Assembly: GCF_021730395.1 (NCBI RefSeq)
Contig: NC_069373.1
Location: 15,022,001 to 15,086,000, forward strand
DNA from: Mercenaria mercenaria
Taxonomy: Eukaryota > Mollusca > Bivalvia > Venerida > Veneridae
DNA length: 64,000 bases
Reading direction: 5' to 3'
In this document: positions 25,601-38,100 of the stretch, in pieces
Position numbering within the stretch: position 1 is the first letter of the stretch
Layout: every line of letters begins with the position of its first letter
Notes under the pieces: generated by a model
Told to the model about the DNA's origin: nothing
Database searches by the model: none
What the model saw: the letters and a program-made list of their open reading frames with translations, nothing else
Program-made: the position numbers and the translations under genes

Positions 25601-28600
25601 AGCGGGGCTTCATCTTTAAAAATTTTCCAAATTTCTTTTTTTTTATTTTCAAATAAAATTTTTAAATTACTATCATAATCACGTTACAAATAAACTTTTT
25701 CCTATAAAATCCCATTGCTCTTTTTTTTATTTCATAAAAAATAACAGTGTCAGGAATAGTAAAATTTTCAATTACCCCGACTTTTTTTTAATGTAATTTT
25801 AAAAAAATCATACATTAAATTTTGATAAACTAGAAAACACATTCCAACATAACAAGGTCTGTTTTTTAACAAACTTTCTTTTATTTTATGAAAACCAAAA
25901 AGGTTAAACTAAAAACGTTAACTAACAAATGAAATTGGCATTATTTTTAATAAAAATTTTTCATCATGATTAATTTTTTTATTAACCCTCTTGCAAATTC
26001 TCCATCGTCTTACCCAATACAGAAAAGTTCATTAACTTAAAAAAGCTTTTTCAAAAGAATTTTTTTTCTTTAGATTTTTTTGAGTATTAAAATCAAAAAT
26101 TTTTTTAACCAAGGACTTTTGTCAAATTAATATTTTGTGTATTTTTTTTTACTTTTAACCCCAATTTGATATAATTTTAAAATTTTTTAAAATGAAAATA
26201 CATAATTTTTTTTTTTCATTAAAATTAAACTATTTTTTTTTTCATACTTTTTCCATTTTAAATTCTTTTTAATATTTTTACTATAACAGAAAGCCATTTA
26301 TCTGGGATTTTTTTTTCAGGGCTAAAGGGTAATCATTGTGGGGTTTTATTAACTTTTGGGTATTCAAGATCACTTACTATAAATTATTTTAAAAATTTGC
26401 AATTAATTTCTTAAATTGTTTTTCGGTATAAATTAAAGTTTCCCGAGGGAAAATTGACCATCCCAACCCTAAATGTTTTGGCGTCGAGTACTAATGTTTT
26501 CTTTCTTTTTTTGAATTTAATCCTTCATATATTTATTGTTTTTCTTTACTGTAACTGTTTGAAAAATAACTTATTCCTCCTCTAGTCCCTTTTTAAAAAA
26601 AATACATATCAATACATTATTAAATCTAACTTAATTCCAGTATTTTTACATTTCATCCCAAACTAAACCAGGGCTACTAAAATAAACAAGGGTCTAATTT
26701 TTTAGTCTCCAAACAAAATTTTCTAAAATTTCGAATACATCACTAAAAGTAATCGTCTTTTTAAAAATAGATCAGGGTATTCCCCCATTTTTTTAATTTT
26801 AAATTTATTCCAAAATTTTTAGCATTTCATATTCGTTGCAATATGTGTGTTTCATTTAAAATTGAATAAAACTCTTCTTTAAAGGTAAATTCGTTTTCTT
26901 TAATTTTTAAATGAACCATTAACCAAAAAGGATAAACACCTTTGTCTTTAATAAAACAACATTTTCACAATTAAATTCAGTTTGGGGTATTAAATTTTTG
27001 GAATATTTTTTTTCTAAGTTATCCAAAATTGAGACATAAAGGGTAAACAATAAAAACCAAATCAAAATCATAAATGCCATATACTTTTCCTATTGTTTTG
27101 GAATAACTTATTTTTTTTTTAAATTTTCCCGTTTTGAAATAAAAGACCGTCAAACCTCTTAAATTATGAAAAAAAACAGGAATTTTATGTGTTTGTTTTA
27201 AAAATTTAAAATTTCTCTAGGAGCACTTCCCTGAATTTTTCCCCCTTTAGAAAAAAAAGACACTTTTCTGGCACTTTACCTTCTATATATTCTTTTTTCA
27301 CAGATATGCAAAAAATTTTTTTTTAAATTCACTTTCATCTTTTTTGACATTTAAATCTTTGTTAAAATGTTTTTTTAAATATTTCTTACAAAATTCCTCT
27401 TCCCCCCAAGTTTTTTCAAAAAACTTAAAACTGCTTAGGACCTCATAAAACGGGGGTTTTTAGATATTTATCGTCATAGCAAAAAACAACTTTTTAGCCG
27501 TAACACAACTAAGATTTTGATATGGTTCAGTAAAAGAAATTCAGTTGAGGAAAGCTTAAAACTTTTTTTGTTTTTGATTCAAAAACACAAAATTACAAAA
27601 AACGCTAAAACCTTTATGAAATTTTTAAAATTGTACTTTACTTCCCCCTTTTGGCATTTTTTTCACCTTTGGGTCCATTAATAGCTAAACAATTTTGGGA
27701 AAAGTTTATTAATTTTCTTTTTTGAATAAAATGTTTTTTAAACAACTTTTTTAAAAAAAATTTTTATTTGTCCTTTGGTTTGTTAGTCATTTAATCTTTA
27801 AAATCTTTTTCCCAAAAAAATTTTGGACTTTTCATTTTTTGAGGGGGTTTGATCATCATCATTTTTTTATCATTTATTTATCATTAGTAATTAGAACAGT
27901 CACAGTGTTCTTTGTATTGAAATTTTGATATGTACAAAGGGGTAAATACTTTTTTTTCATATCCAAATATATTAAAAAATTTTCATTTAAAAAATTCTAT
28001 TTTGGTATTTGATTTTAATTAACAGGAAATTTTTTTTCCATTAAAAGATCGTTTTTTATGTTTTTTATATTTTGAAATTTTTTTGGGGGCTTTTTCAACA
28101 GGAAATTTGTAAGAAAAATGACACCACAAAACTTTTTGTATCATCTTTTTTTTATTTATTAATCCTTTCATTGAATTTTTGAAAGGTTTTTGGTAATTCC
28201 TAAATAACTTGAAGCAGCCAATGGACTAAATTTATATCTATATAAATAAGAGAATCACTGACCTATTCTCCAAGCCGCTTCCTTCAAAATCCAATCTTAC
28301 CAATTCTATTATATTTCATCAAAACGCAATGATGAAAGTTTTTTTCTATTTTCGTTTTTGTTAATAATTTCTAAAAGCATTGATTGAAAAATAATCTGAT
28401 TTATATATTGAAATCAGTTTATCCATTTTTGCAAAAGTAATTTTTAAAACAATGTTATATTTTATACCTTTTAAAGTTTTAAGTTCAGATTTAAAGTATT
28501 TTCAAAAGATTGTTTATAGTTAAATATAATTGATTCTTTGGATCTTTCTATATGTAATATTTAATTTCAAATTTCTTTATAATATTGTTTTGTAGATCTC

Positions 28601-30120
28601 TCGATTTCCCATCTATATATTATATTTAGAAAATAAAATTCGTTAAGCAAAAAAGGATTAAAAAAATAATTAAAAAAATAATAAAATAAACAAAGTTTTA
28701 ATTATCTTTAGATAATTAAAATATTTAAACGATATCTTTTACCATTAGTTTTATTGATATTCAACAATTTTACTCGTTTTCTCCTTTGCAGCACATTGTT
28801 ATTAACCCAGCATAATACCCCAGGTCTTTAACCTGCATAATTGTCTTTATATATATGTTTTTTTCCTCATTAGTATCCACAGTCGTTACAAATTACCTTT
28901 TTTTAGATTGTTTCTCGATATTATGTGTCAGGGAACATCACATAATTCTTTTCAGCATTTTCTTCTTCAGTTAATAGCCCAACCACAGTACCATTCAAAT
29001 AAATTTATTTTTTAAAAGAAAAGGATCTAAACATTTTGTAATTTAATCACTGACATATGAGTTTATATTATTCGCTCACTATTTGATCAAGTTTGATTAA
29101 TAACCTTTCTTCTTTTACGACTTTGCTATAAGAGTTTTATGTCAGGATACAATAATTCTCCTAACGTGCTAGCTAATTAGGCATAATCATATCTATCTAC
29201 CTTCTATTTAACCATCTATATATAATAACTAAGAAAAAAATCTTTAAAAACGCACCTAATGAAAATATATTGATTTGAGAAATTTGTTATATTAATCTTA
29301 TATCTTTTTGAATAAGATTATTAAAGTCATTTTTTCTAAATGTTTTATCAACTGTTTAAATTTTAAATACCTTCTTGAAACAATCAGTTAAACCATTCAT
29401 CGTGTAATTTGTGTAGTATTCTAAATAAACAAACCAAACTTTGTTTTCTTCCCGTCGTATCTTTTTGAAGTCATTTAAAAAACATTTTTCTGGGTCGGTT
29501 TTAACATAAACAAACCATCAATTTGGTTTTTTCCGTATGGTTTTATTAATATGAATCATTTTAAGAAATGATTGGTAACCTGTCCCACTCGGGGTCATTT
29601 AATAACACCGTAGTCCGTGATGTTGTTTTTGTAAAAACGTTACTGTTAGTTAAATAACACGTTCAAGGACAGAAACCCTCAACAAACTGTTTAGCAGAAG
29701 ATAACATTTTTATATGACTGATATAAAGTTTGTTAGCTGAAAAGGAAATCAATATTTGGAAAGGATCATGACACAAGTCAAAAAGGTTAATATGAAATAA
29801 AAACAGAGTACATACATTTTGCCATTCGTTAATTTGTTCTGAATTATATTAAAATAGGAATTATATAACATTAAATACTATCAATAACGTACTTTTTTTT
29901 CTGATGCAAGTAATTAAAACCTTCACTGATATAATTTTTCTCATATTATATAAAATACTTTATAGAAAACATCTTTAATTAAAGTAATTACAGCTCTTCT
30001 TCGTTTTATTAGCTTTTATAAGTCCATAAGTTTAAATTCCTCAATGCATTTCAAGAGGTGTTGAAAAAATTTTTATCTTTTCTGCATTTCTAATATTAAT
30101 TGTAAAAATATCCTGATAAC
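16671..30120. other. Interior of the Polinton-type element, parts not assignable
   Basis: About 13 kb of very AT-rich sequence, mostly in the low-quality zone. Between roughly 16.7 and 21 kb and again from 25.4 to 28 kb the + strand is T-rich, while 21-25 kb is A-rich, which suggests gene blocks on both strands, as is normal for Polintons. No single open piece is long or distinctive enough for me to name a polymerase, ATPase, protease or capsid protein. Confidence 0.5.
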
Positions 30121-30924
30121 TTTTAATCTCTTCTTCGATTATTTACTTTTCCAGGACCATTAAGGTCATGAACAGCTAAAAACTCAATCGTGCTTTTGTA
30201 TAAATTTTTTATTTTGTGATGATGTGTTTTTAAAAGGAGAGATGATTTCTTGTCGTCAAGTTTTAGTCTGTTTAGTAAATATGGTAATTTACTGATGGAA
30301 CAGCACCAGCACCTGCTAACAAATACAGGGAATGGCTGGAAACAAGTGCTAATGCAGCTGAGCAACCAAAAATACCTGCTGTAATATATAATCCAGTAAC
30401 TTACTCTCCGCAACAATCTTATAACTTTTTTCTGTAATCAGCAGCTAGTTTAGTTAAGTTCATCTTAAATGATCAATTTGATTTCTTTTCCATAAATTAG
30501 AAATTAGATTAATAAATTGCTCATTTAAATAATTAAACTATTTAATTTCTAAATTAAATTGTCAAGATCGCTAAACGGAACCCAAACAATTAAATATTTC
30601 ATTGTACCCTATCCCATTTAACTAAAGAGCTTGTTTTTCTTATAGTCCTCGTCTAATAACTTTTTCATCTAAAAACTTCGTTGTGAAGTAGGGTAAAAGT
30701 ACTTGTATCATAAAATGAACCTTGAATTAATTCATCATTTAAATCTTTAAATAGTGTATGTTCTGGGATTTGAATTATTATTTTATAAAAATAATCAATA
30801 TTTCCCCTCCTGTCCATTTGGTGAATATCCTTTTTCAAAATGTCCTTTTAAAGTTTACTTAAACGAACTCGATCACCAATTTTTAATTTTTGTGGTAAGA
30901 GGGGGATTAAAATCACCATATAAA

Positions 30925-31480
30925 TTAAGAGTAAACAGTACCTTTATTTAAGTTTTTACTAGCTTCGGTTGGTGTCATTTTTATACTAGAATGTTTTGTT
31001 TTGTTATATTTATCAACCATATCCTGCAAATTATTTAAATAAGTATAAGTATTATTTGCTGTAAAATATTTCCACATTATTCTTTTTAAACTTCTATTAA
31101 ATCTTTCTATTACTACAGCCTTTCCTTCATTAAATGTATGATACATATTAATCTTATTTTTATTCAAAAATGATTCAAACTTTTTATTATAAAATTCTTT
31201 TCCTTCATCTACCCATAAATTTACTGGTAATCGTCCTTCTAAAATTATTTTTTCAAATGCTTCAGTAACAGATTCTCCAGTTTTATTCTTTAATGGAATA
31301 ACCCAAGCATATTTACTAAATATATCAATAACGGTTAACAAGTATTTTACTCCTTTATTATATTTTGAAAAAGCTTGCATGTCAACTAAATCAGCTGACC
31401 AAGTATCATCAATATCATTAACTATCACTCTTCGTTTCCTAAATTTTCTTTTAATTGGTTTGTGTAATTCTTCTGCTAAT
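30925..31480 (-). CDS. Polinton-type element: integrase piece (rve family)
   Basis: Fossil element part. The visible protein contains WSADLVDM, a VIDIFSKYAWVIPLK strand, LWVDEGKEF and VIERFNRSLKR, which together supply the D, D and E of the retrovirus/Ty3-type integrase core, and the ELHKP...RKRRVIVN stretch before it that is usual in Polinton integrases. In Polintons this enzyme joins the linear DNA to the target and makes the 6-bp duplication seen here. Its place close to one terminal repeat and reading inwards fits the family. Naming is confident at family level. Confidence 0.9.
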
Positions 31481-31579
31481 TCATCGCTCCAGCGGTAGCT
31501 CAGAGTTACCGGCTCTGCAGTGATTCCGGGGGTATACTCTACCCCTTTTCCCGTTTTTTTGACTTTTGTCCCAGCCAAG

Positions 31580-32023
31580 TTTGTATTTTGTTTTAATTAT
31601 AGGTTTCACAACTAAATGTTTTGCAATCTTTTCTCCAAATGTTTTTGATTTAGTGTTATTTAAATTGGAAAGCATTTGCTTATCACATGTACTCTTTTTT
31701 ACACCACTGTCATAGCAAAAATCATGGTCTTTACATACTGCATCCAGTTCATTGACAGGGGGTCCATTATCTAGGGGATTTCCTGGCCCACAATAATTAT
31801 ATCCTGGAAGTGTTAAACCTTTCTTAGGTAATAAAGGTAACATTGCTTTATGAATATCTAAATTACCCCCTGTACTTTTAACAAACTTTGATTTCATTTT
31901 TCCACAAGATGAACAAGTAGCCCTTATCATTTTTCTCCCGTTTTTTGTTGTAACATAATGAGGATTTATATTATCAGTAAATCTTCTTTCTTTCAAACAA
32001 TATATTTTATTCTGTAAACTCAT
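31580..32023 (-). CDS. Polinton-type element: phospholipase A2-like piece
   Basis: Fossil element part next to the right terminal repeat. The visible protein has [14 protein letters not shown], the calcium-loop signature, and [11 protein letters not shown], the His-Asp active-site signature of phospholipase A2 in the short form known from parvovirus VP1 proteins, where it helps particles leave endosomes. Similar domains occur in some Polinton/adintovirus-like elements as far as I recall. An N-terminal stretch with [10 protein letters not shown] could bind zinc. Confidence 0.82.
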
Positions 32024-32034
32024 CTATATCATAT

Positions 32035-32161
32035 GTATTTAAAACTTTTTATTGGGTTTAAAACCTGTGGATTTTAAATTGTCCGGCATTGGTCGGTTTT
32101 TTAGAAGTGGTCAAAAGGTCAAGTGGGGTCGAACGCTCGCTTCGGTATTTTATAAACTACT
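32035..32161 (-). repeat. Right terminal inverted repeat of the Polinton-type element
   Basis: Reverse complement of the left end; carries GAACGCTCGCTTCGGTATT and AGAAGTGGTCAAAAGG. Clean sequence; the outermost bases read inwards are AGTAGTTTATAAAATACC. Confidence 0.9.
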
Positions 32162-32167
32162 TAGGAC
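32162..32167. repeat. Target-site duplication, right copy
   Basis: TAGGAC directly after the right terminal repeat, the second copy of the hexamer at 16004-16009. Confidence 0.85.
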
Positions 32168-35100
32168 TTAACGTAAATGAGGACCTCACACGATATTGAA
32201 AGCCTTAGTAAGTCGGGCTGCTATGACCTAAGATATACGCCAGTGGTCAATTCGTTTCAGCCTTACGAAAGCGCAGCGGTATACGAGTCAAGACAGAAAC
32301 GAAAATCGCATTACAAGTGTGTTATAATGTCCGGCTGCTGTGGCTTATGTGTCTGTCCCTCCCAGATATGGATGGTATACCTTTGAAGGCAATGTTCTGA
32401 TCTACATTTTGAGGGGTTACATGGCCGATTCGGTGCACTGGTTAGGGCAGGGTGACGGTATCAATTCGGAGTAAAATCATATATTTACAGAGCAAATGTT
32501 TTCTATACGCTGCATATGAAAAATAAGAGATACGGTGCTGGGTGATTACTTAGAGCTGTCACAAAGCTTATCCGCATAGGACTCAACGTAAATGAGGACC
32601 TCACACGATATTGAAAGCCTTAGTAAGTCGGGCTGCTATGACCTAAGATATACGCCAGTGGTCAATTCGTTTCAGCCTTCCGAAAGCGCAGCGGTATACG
32701 AGTCAAGGCAGAGGCGAAAATCGCATTACAAGTGTGTTTTAATGTCCAGCTGCTGTGGCGAATGTGTCTGTCCCTCCCAGATATGGATGGTATACCTCTG
32801 AAGGCAATGTTCTGATCTACATTTTGAGGGGTTACATGGCCGATTCGGTGCACTGGTTAGGGCAGGGTGACGGTATCAATTCGGAGTAAAATCATATATT
32901 TACAGAGCAAATGTTTTCTATACGCTGCATACGAAAAATAAGAGATACGGTGCTGGGTGATTACTTTCACAAAGCTTATCCGCATAGGACTCAACGTAAA
33001 TGAGGACCTCACACGATATTGAAAGCCTTAGTAAGTCGGGCGGCTACGACCTAAGATATACCCCAGTGGTCAATTCGTTTCAGCCTTCCGAAAGCGCAGC
33101 GGTATACGAGTCAAGGCAGGAACGAAAATCGCATTACAAGTGTGTTTTAATGTCCGGCTGCTGTGGCTTATGTGTCTGTCCCTCCCAGATATGGATGGTA
33201 TACCTTTGAAGGCAATGTTCTGATCTACATTTTGAGGGGTTACATGGCCGATTCGGTGCACTGGTTAGGGCAGGGTGACGGTATCAATTCGGAGTAAAAT
33301 CATATATTTACAGAGCAAATGTTTTCTATACGCTGCATATGAAAAATAAGAGATACGGTGCTGGGTGATTATTTGAGCTGTCACAAATATTATCCGCATA
33401 GGACTCAACGTAATTGAGGACCTCACACGATATTGAACGCCTTAGTAAGTCGGACTGCTATGACCTAAGATATACGCCAGTGGTCAATTCGTTTCAGCCT
33501 TCCGAAAGCGCAGCGGTATACGAGTCAAGGCAGGAACGAAAATCGCATTACAAGTGTGTTTTAATGTCCGGCTGCTGTGGCTTATGTGTCTGTCCCTCCC
33601 AGATATGGATGGTATACCTTTGAAGGCAATGTTCTGATCTACATTTTGAGGGGTTACATGGCCGATTCGGTGCACTGGTTAGGGCAGGGTGACGGTTTCA
33701 ATTTCCTAGTCAAATCATATATTTACAGAGCAAATGTTTTCTATACGCTGCATATGAAAAATAAGAGATACGGTGCTGGGTGATTACTTAGAGCTGTCAC
33801 AAAGCTTATCCGCATAGGACTCAACGTAAATGAGGACCTCACACGATATTGAAAGCCTTAGTAAGTCGGGCTGCTATGACCTAAGATATACGCCAGTGGT
33901 CAATTCGTTTCAGCCTTCCGAAAGCGCAGCGGTATACGAGTCAAGGCAGAAACGAAAATCGCATTAAAAATGTGTTTTAATGTCCGGCTGCTGTGGCTTA
34001 TGTGTCTGTCCCTCCCAGATATGGATGGTATACCTTTGAAGGCAATGTTCTGATCTACATTTTGAGGGGTTACATGGCCGATTCGGTGCACTGGTTAGGG
34101 CAGGGTGACGGTATCAATTCGGAGTAAAATCATATATTTACAGAGCAAATGTTTTCTATACGCTGCATACGAAAAATAAGAGATACGGTGCTGGGTGATT
34201 ACTTAGAGCTGTCACAAAGCTTATCCGCATAGGACTCAACGTAAATGAGGACCTCACACGATATTGAAAGCCTTAGTAAGTCGGGCGGCTACGACCTAAG
34301 ATATACGCCAGTGGTCAATTCGTTTCAGCCTTCCGAAAGCGCAGCGGTATACGAGTCAAGGCAGGAACGAAAATCGCATTACAAGTGTGTTTTAATGTCC
34401 GGCTGCTGTGGCTTATGTGTCTGTCCCTCCCAGATATGGATGGTATACCTTTGAAGGCAATGTTCTGATCTTCATTTTGAGGGGTTACATGGCCGATTCG
34501 GGGCACTGGTTAAAGCAGGGTGACGGTATCAATTCGGAGTAAAATAATATATTTACAGAGCAAATGTTTTCTATACGCTGCATACGAAAAATAAGAGATA
34601 CGGTGCTGGGTGATTACTTTCACAAAGCTTATCCGCATAGGACTCAACGTAAATGAGGACCTCACACGATATTGAAAGCCTTAGTAAGTCGGGCTGCTAT
34701 GACCTAAGATATACGCCAGTGGTCAATTCGTTTCAGCCTTCCGAAAGCGCAGCGGTATACGAGTCAAGGCAGGAACGAAAATCGCATTACAAGTGTGTTT
34801 TAATGTCCTGCTGCTGTGGCGTATGTGTCTGTCCCTCCCAGATATGGATGGTATACCTCTGAAGGCAATGTTCTGATATACATTTTGAGGGGTTACATGG
34901 CCGATTCGGGGCACTGGTTAGGGCAGGGTGACGGTATCAATTCGGAGTAAAATAATATATTTACAGAGCAAATGTTTTCTATACGCTGCATATGAAAAAT
35001 AAGAGATACGGTGCTGGGTGATTACTTAGAGCTGTCACAAAGCTTATCCGCATAGGACTCAACGTAAATGAGGACCTCACACGATATTGAAAGCCTTAGT

Positions 35101-38100
35101 AAGTCGGGCGGCTACGACCTAAGATATACGCCAGTGGTCAATTCGTTTCAGCCTTCCGGAAGCGCAGGGGTATACGAGCCAAGGCAGGAACGAAAATCGC
35201 ATCACAAGTGTGTTTTAATGTCCGGCTGCTGTGGCTTATGTGTCTATCCCTCCCAGATATGGATGGTATACCTTTGAAGGCAATGTCCTGATCTACATTT
35301 TGAAGGGTTACATGGTCCATTCGGTGCACTGGTTAGGGCAGGGTGACGGTATCAATTCGTAGTAAAATCATATATTAACAGAGCAAATGTTTTCTTTACG
35401 CTGCATTCGAAAAATAAGAGATACGGTGCTGGGTGATTACTTAGAGCTGTCACAAAGCTTATCCGCATCGCATAGGACTCAACGTAAATGAGGACCTCAC
35501 ACGATATTGAAAGCCTTAGTAAGTCGGGCTGCTATGACCTAAGATATACGCCAGTGGTCAATTCGTTTCAGCCTTCCGAAAGCGCAGCGGTATACGAGTC
35601 AAGGCAGAAACGAAAATCGCATTACAAGTGTGTTTTAATGTCCGGCTGCTGTGGCTTATGTGTCTGTCCCTCCCAGATATGGATGGTATACCTTTGAAGG
35701 CAATGTTCTGATCTACATTTTGAGGGGTTACATGGCCGATTCGGTGCACTGGTTAGGGCAGGGTGACGGTATCACTTCGGAGTAAAATCATATATCTACA
35801 GAGCAAATGTTTTCTATACGCTGCATATGAAAAATAAGAGATACGGTGCTGGGTGATTACTTAGAGCTGTCACAAAGCTTATCCGCATCGCATAGGACTC
35901 AACGTAAATGAGGACCTCACACGATATTGAAAGCCTTAGTAAGTCGGGCTGCTATGACCTAAGATATACGCCAGTGGTCAATTCGTTTCAGCCTTCCGGA
36001 AGCGCAGGGGTATACGAGACAAGGCAGGAACGAAAATCGCATTACAAGTGTGTTTTAATGTCCGGCTGCTGTGGCTTATGTGTCTGTCCCTCCCAGATAT
36101 GGATGGTATACCTTTGAAGGCAATGTTCTGATCTACATTTTGAGGGGTTACATGGCCGATTCGGTGCACTGGTTAGGGCAGGGTGACGGTATCAATTCGT
36201 AGTAAAATCATATATTAACAGAGCAAATGTTTTCTTTACGCTGCATACGAAAAATAAGAGATACGGTGCTGGGTGATTACTTAGAGCTGTCACAAAGCTT
36301 ATCCGCATATAGGACTCAACGTAAATGAGGACCTCACACGATATTGAAAGCCTTAGTAAGTCGGGCTGCTATGACCTAAGATATACGCCAGTGGTCAATT
36401 CGTTTCAGCCTTCCGAAAGCGCAGCGGTATACGAGTCAAGGCAGGAACGAAAATCGCATTACAAGTGTGTTTTAATGTCCGGCTGCTGTGGCTTATGTGT
36501 CTGTCCCTCCCAGATATGGATGGTATACCTTTGAAGGCAATGTTCTGATCTACATTTTGAGGGGTTACATGGCCGATTCGGTGCACTGGTTAGGGCAGGG
36601 TGACGGTATCAATTCGGAGTAAAATCATATATTTACAGAGCAAATGTTTTCTATACGCTGCATATGAAAAATAAGAGATACGGTGCTGGGTGATTATTCG
36701 AGCTGTCACAAATATTATCCGCATTGGACTCAACGTAAATGAGGACCTCACATAATATTGAACGCCTTAGTAAGTCGGACTGCTATGACCTAAGATATAC
36801 GCCAGTGGTCAATTCGTTTCAGCCTTCCGAAAGCGCAGCGGTATACGAGTCAAGGCAGAGGCGAAAATCGCATTACAAGTGTGTTTTAATGTCCGGCTGC
36901 TGTGGCTTATGTGTCTGTCCCTCCCAGATATGGATGGTATACCTTTGAAGGCAATGTTCCGATCTACATTTTGAGGGGTTACATGGCCGATTCGGTGCAC
37001 TGGTTAGGGCAGGGTGACGGTATCAATTTCCTAGTAAAATCATATATTTACAGAGCAAATGTTTTCTATACGCTGCATATGAAAAATAAGAGATACGGTG
37101 CTGGGTGATTACTTAGAGCTGTCACAAAGCTTATCCGCATAGGACTCAACGTAAATGAGGACCTCACACGATATTGAAAGCCTTAGTAAGTCGGGCGGCT
37201 ACGACCTAAGATATACCCCAGTGGTCAATTCGTTTCAGCCGTAGCAAAGCCCACCGGTATACGAGTCAAGGCAGAAACGAAAATCGCATTACAAGTGTGT
37301 TTTAATGTCCGGCTGCTGTGGCTTATGTGTCTGTCCCTCCCAGATATGGATGGTATACCTTTGAAGGCAATGTTCTGATCTACATTTTGAGGGGTTACAT
37401 GGCCGATTCGGTGCACTGGTTAGGGCAGGGTGACGGTATCAATTCGGAGTAAAATCATATATTTACAGAGCAAATGTTTTCTATACGCTGCATATGAAAA
37501 ATAAGAGATACGGTGCTGGGTGATTACATAGAGCTGTCACAAAGCTTATCCACATAGGACTCAACGTAAATGAGGACCTCACACGATATTGAAAGCCTTA
37601 GTAAGTCGGGCTGCTATGACCTAAGATATACGCCAGTGGTCAATTCGTTTCAGCCTTCCGAAAGCGCAGCGGTATACGAGTCAAGGCAGGAACGAAAATC
37701 GCATTACAAGTGTGTTTTAATGTCCGGCTGCTGTGGCTTATGTGTCTGTCCCTCCCAGATATGGATGGTATACCTTTGAAGGCAATGTTCTGATCTACAT
37801 TTTGAGGGGTTACATGGCCGATTCGGTGCACTGGTTAGGGCAGGGTGACGGTATCAATTCGGAGTAAAATCATATATTTACAGAGCAAATGTTTTCTATA
37901 CGCTGCATATGAAAAATAAGAGATACGGTGCTGGGTGATTATTTGAGCTGTCACAAAGCTTATCCGCATAGGACTCAACGTAAATGAGGACCTCACATAA
38001 TATTGAACGCCTTAGTAAGTCGGACTGCTATGACCTAAGATATACGCCAGTGGTCAATTCGTTTCAGACTTCCGAAAGCCGCGGTATACGAGTCAAGGCA

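Larger units (their letters stand above)
7200..28200. other. Zone of low base quality
   Basis: Homopolymer runs are enriched throughout (for example TTTTGGGGGG where clean units have TTTTGAGGGG). The zone covers part of the Kelch intron, the left half of the satellite and most of the Polinton-type element, then fades near 28 kb inside that element while the right part reads cleanly. Its limits respect no element boundary, so a technical origin (unpolished or low-depth consensus) is more likely than ancient decay. Confidence 0.75.
16010..32161 (-). mobile_element. Polinton/Maverick-type element inserted in satellite DNA
   Basis: A virus-like DNA element of about 16.15 kb, in the usual 15-20 kb size range of Polintons. 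Seen: terminal inverted repeats of roughly 125-140 bases (16010-16150 and 32035-32161, sharing AATACCGAAGCGAGCGTTC), a 6-bp target duplication TAGGAC, and at the right end, on the minus strand, a retrovirus-type integrase piece and a phospholipase A2-like piece. The right terminus read inwards begins AGTAGTTTATAAAATACC; an AG start is usual for the family. A SINE sits inside near the left end. DNA polymerase, packaging ATPase, protease and capsid genes are expected by family but not recognisable. The interior reads as broken in very many places, most of it in the low-quality zone, so I cannot say how much is true decay. The intact target duplication and clean right end suggest a fairly young insertion. 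Confidence 0.88.

Noticed and set aside
16671-28200. Many 60-130 codon open frames rich in Phe, Lys and Asn
   Set aside because: Expected from AT-rich, homopolymer-inflated sequence; none contains a recognisable motif.
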